From assembly GCF_016735675.1 (NCBI RefSeq), contig NZ_JAERSG010000001.1:372001-436000 (forward strand): DNA of 64,000 nucleotides, read 5' to 3'. The stretch is from Nocardioides baculatus (GTDB lineage: Bacteria; Actinomycetota; Actinomycetes; Propionibacteriales; Nocardioidaceae). Position numbers and translations under genes: made by a program. Of the stretch, positions 61,962 to 64,000 are shown one piece after another. The notes below the pieces were generated by a model, which was not told where the DNA came from, did no database searches, and saw nothing but the letters and a program-made list of their open reading frames with translations. Positions within the stretch are counted from its first letter, which is position 1; each line of letters opens with the position of its first letter.

Positions 61962-63350
61962 GTGGCTCTCACCCTCGGCATCGACTCCTCCACCCAGTCG
62001 ACCAAGGCCCTCTTGGTGGACGCCGACAGCGGCGAGGTCGTCGAGGCGCGTACGGCGTCGCACCCGGCCGGCACCGAGGTCGACCCACGGGCATGGCTGA
62101 GCGCCGTCGACGAGGCGACCGACGGTCTGCTCGACCGCGCCGATGCGATGGCTGTCGCCGGCCAGCAGCACGGGATGGTGGCGCTCGACGCGTCCGGTAC
62201 GCCGGTCCGCGACGCGCTGCTCTGGAACGACACCCGCTCCGCCGGTGCCGCGGTCGAGCTGATCGAGGAGATGGGCGGGCCGCAGGCCTGCGCCGACGCG
62301 ATCGGCAGCGTCCTCGTCGCGTCGTTCACCTCCACCAAGCTGCGCTGGCTGCGCGACCACGAGCCCGACCACGCGGCGGCGGTCGCCACGGTGCTGCTCC
62401 CCCACGACTACGTCTCGTGGCACCTGGCGGCGGAGGGCACCGACCCGTTCACCGACCGCGGCGACGCCTCCGGCACGGGCTACTTCGACGCCCGCCACGA
62501 CGCCTGGCGGCACGACCTCCTCGAGCAGGCGCTCGGCCACGCAGCGCAGACGCCCCGCATCGTCGCGCCCGGCACCGTCGCCGCCCACACCGCGAGCGGG
62601 ACGCCCATCGGCGGCGGCACCGGCGACAACATGGGCGCCGCCCTCGGCATGGCGCTCGAGCCCGGCGACGTCCTCGTCTCGGTCGGCACGTCCGGCGTGG
62701 CGTCGGCCGTCAGCAGCGTGCCGGTCGCCGACGGCACCGGCGTCGTCACCGGCTTCGCCGACGCCAGCGGCGGCTACCTGCCGATGGTCACCACGATGAA
62801 CGCCGCCGGGATCCTCGACCTCCAGGCCCGCTGGCTCGGCGTCGACCACGACGGGCTCGCCGACCTCGCCCTGCAGTCAGCTCCCGGCGCGGGCGGGGTC
62901 ACCCTTCTCCCCTACTACGGCGGCGAGCGCACGCCCAACCGGCCCGACGCCGTCGGCACCTGGACCGGCCTGACGCCCGCCACGACTCGCGCGGACCTCG
63001 CGCGGGCGGCGTACGAGTCCCTGCTCTGCTCCCTCGCCGACGCCGTCGACCGGCTGGTCGCTGCGACCGGCGAGACGCCGAGGCGCGTGCTCATGGTCGG
63101 CGGCGCGACGAAGAGCGCCGCGCTGCGCGAGCTCGCGCCCGCCGTGCTCGGCTGCCCCGTGGTGCTGCCGCCCCCGGGTGAGTACGTCGCCCTCGGCGCG
63201 GCCCGGCAGGCCGCCTGGGCGCTCGCCGGCACGGCAACGCCCCCGGCCTGGCCGGCCGCCGAGACCACGGTCCTCGAGGCCGACCCCACCCCCCACGTCC
63301 GCGAGGCCTACGGAGACCTCCGCGAGCGCACCACCACCTGGACCGACTGA
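61962..63350 (+). CDS. xylB: Xylulokinase
   Basis: FGGY-family sugar kinase of 462 residues that phosphorylates D-xylulose. The N-terminal [10 protein letters not shown] (about 6-15) is the phosphate-1 motif, Q-Q-H-G-M near 67 and W-N-D-T-R near 88 contact sugar, and G-G-G-T-G-D-N near 220 and G-G-A-T-K near 383 bind ATP. The GTG 61962 start has no ribosome-binding site but the motif begins right after it, so nothing further upstream is needed. It is followed by xylA after 28 bp, forming a xylose catabolic operon. Confidence 0.95.
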   Translation: MALTLGIDSSTQSTKALLVDADSGEVVEARTASHPAGTEVDPRAWLSAVDEATDGLLDRADAMAVAGQQHGMVALDASGTPVRDALLWNDTRSAGAAVELIEEMGGPQACADAIGSVLVASFTSTKLRWLRDHEPDHAAAVATVLLPHDYVSWHLAAEGTDPFTDRGDASGTGYFDARHDAWRHDLLEQALGHAAQTPRIVAPGTVAAHTASGTPIGGGTGDNMGAALGMALEPGDVLVSVGTSGVASAVSSVPVADGTGVVTGFADASGGYLPMVTTMNAAGILDLQARWLGVDHDGLADLALQSAPGAGGVTLLPYYGGERTPNRPDAVGTWTGLTPATTRADLARAAYESLLCSLADAVDRLVAATGETPRRVLMVGGATKSAALRELAPAVLGCPVVLPPPGEYVALGAARQAAWALAGTATPPAWPAAETTVLEADPTPHVREAYGDLRERTTTWTD

Positions 63351-63378
63351 AGTACGGCCGAACACCGAAAGGCACCTC

Positions 63379-64000
63379 ATGAGCATCGATGTCCCCACGC
63401 CCACCCCCGAGGACAAGTTCTCCTTCGGCCTCTGGACCGTCGGCTGGCAGGGCGTGGATCCGTTCGGCGGCGCCACCCGCCCCCCGATGGACACCGTCCA
63501 CGCGCTGGAGAAGCTCGCCGAGCTCGGCGCCTACGGGGTCAACTTCCACGACGACGACGTGATCCCCTTCGGCAGCGACGACGCGACGCGCCAGCAGATC
63601 ATCGACCGCTTCACGAAGGGCCTGGCCGACACCGGCCTCGTCGTCACCACCGCGACGACCAACCTCTTCAGCCACCCGGTCTTCAAGGCCGGCGGCTTCA
63701 CCAACAACAACCGCGACATCCGCCGCTTCGCGCTGCGCAAGGTGATGCGCAACATCGACCTCGCCGCCGAGCTCGGCGCCAAGGTCTACGTCGCGTGGGG
63801 CGGACGTGAGGGCGCGGAGTACGGCGCCTCGCAGGACACCGCCGTCGCGCTCGACCGGATGAAGGAGGCCTTCGACCTCCTCGGCGACTACGTCACGGAG
63901 AAGGGCTACGACCTCCGCTTCGCGATCGAGCCCAAGCCCAACGAGCCGCGCGGTGACATCCTGCTCCCGACGATCGGGCACGCGCTGGCCTTCATCAACC
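63379..64000 (+). CDS. xylA: Xylose isomerase (5' part)
   Basis: N-terminal 207 residues of xylose isomerase, cut by the window end; the full family length is about 390. The N-terminal F-S-F-G-L-W-T-V-G motif, the catalytic F-H-D-D-D region (His54 ligand pair near residues 53-57) and V-A-W-G-G-R-E-G near 137 are present, as is I-E-P-K-P near 181 with the metal-binding Glu and Lys. It converts D-xylose to D-xylulose for xylB. AAAGG lies 7 nt before the ATG. Confidence 0.95.
   Translation, partial: MSIDVPTPTPEDKFSFGLWTVGWQGVDPFGGATRPPMDTVHALEKLAELGAYGVNFHDDDVIPFGSDDATRQQIIDRFTKGLADTGLVVTTATTNLFSHPVFKAGGFTNNNRDIRRFALRKVMRNIDLAAELGAKVYVAWGGREGAEYGASQDTAVALDRMKEAFDLLGDYVTEKGYDLRFAIEPKPNEPRGDILLPTIGHALAFIN

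Overview
The window is very GC-rich, densely coded chromosomal DNA from an actinobacterium. A Nocardioides-like member of the Nocardioidaceae fits best, judging from gene order, protein style and short 'GGGGGAGCG-AGCGGAGGAG' palindromic repeats; this is inference, since no 16S rRNA gene is present. Supporting signs are a WhiB regulator, the dnaX-ybaB-recR-ask-asd order, a type VII (ESX) secretion locus with mycosin, many GTG starts, and at least eleven genes whose start codon lies 6-7 nt after a TANNNT-like -10 box (leaderless transcription). Nothing points to a plasmid, prophage, transposase or CRISPR array. || Layout: 1-2.5 kb, an unknown membrane protein and a CoA-transferase pair (scoAB). 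2.6-9.8 kb, two Get3/ArsA-like ATPases, a WhiB4-like regulator, the PonA2-type penicillin-binding protein, YqeY, a metallophosphoesterase and a RibD-C reductase, close to the order known around whiB4-ponA2 in mycobacteria. 9.9-11.7 kb, tRNA-Pro, an esterase and a Glu-Pro-repeat membrane protein. 11.8-18.5 kb, a minus-strand housekeeping block (dnaX, ybaB, recR, DUF5063, ask, asd) followed by SRP RNA and tRNA-Ser. 18.5-22.6 kb, an overlapping operon of sugar-nucleotide genes. 22.7-33.4 kb, the ESX locus: mycP, eccB, eccD, two WXG100 proteins, a second eccD-like gene and a three-ATPase eccC. 33.5-43.5 kb, a HerA-like ATPase, a small protein paired with a LytR_C protein, a cation/proton antiporter, a three-gene ESX-like accessory operon (WXG100-like, EspG-like, inactive-hydrolase protein), VWA/MoxR genes and tRNA-Ser. 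43.6-45.2 kb, tRNA-Ser, a 43-codon secreted peptide and a LuxR/TrmB-like regulator. 45.3-53.4 kb, two GTP-type PEP carboxykinases flanking a diguanylate-cyclase/phosphodiesterase plus processive glycosyltransferase operon, then tRNA-Arg. 53.4-61.3 kb, a hemerythrin protein, an L,D-transpeptidase, secreted proteins, a GH16 glucanase, an agmatinase-family hydrolase, an SHMT-like enzyme, and a CE2-like SGNH esterase. 61.3-64 kb, a TetR regulator divergent from xylB and xylA, the latter cut by the window end. || How the genes work together: the ESX genes make a membrane secretion machine and its small helical substrates, and the 37.8-40.5 kb operon looks like a dedicated substrate/chaperone set for such a machine. 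xylA/xylB with the CE2-like esterase and TetR gene suggest deacetylation and use of xylose-containing saccharides. The c-di-GMP protein, glycosyltransferase and small membrane protein look like a regulated exopolysaccharide synthase. || Most interesting: the secreted peptide/regulator pair; the ESX-like accessory operon; two EccD-type proteins in one ESX locus; and a palindromic repeat that has displaced the start of asd, with a second copy translated as the N-terminus of mycP. Functions are assigned from motifs read by eye; no database search was run.
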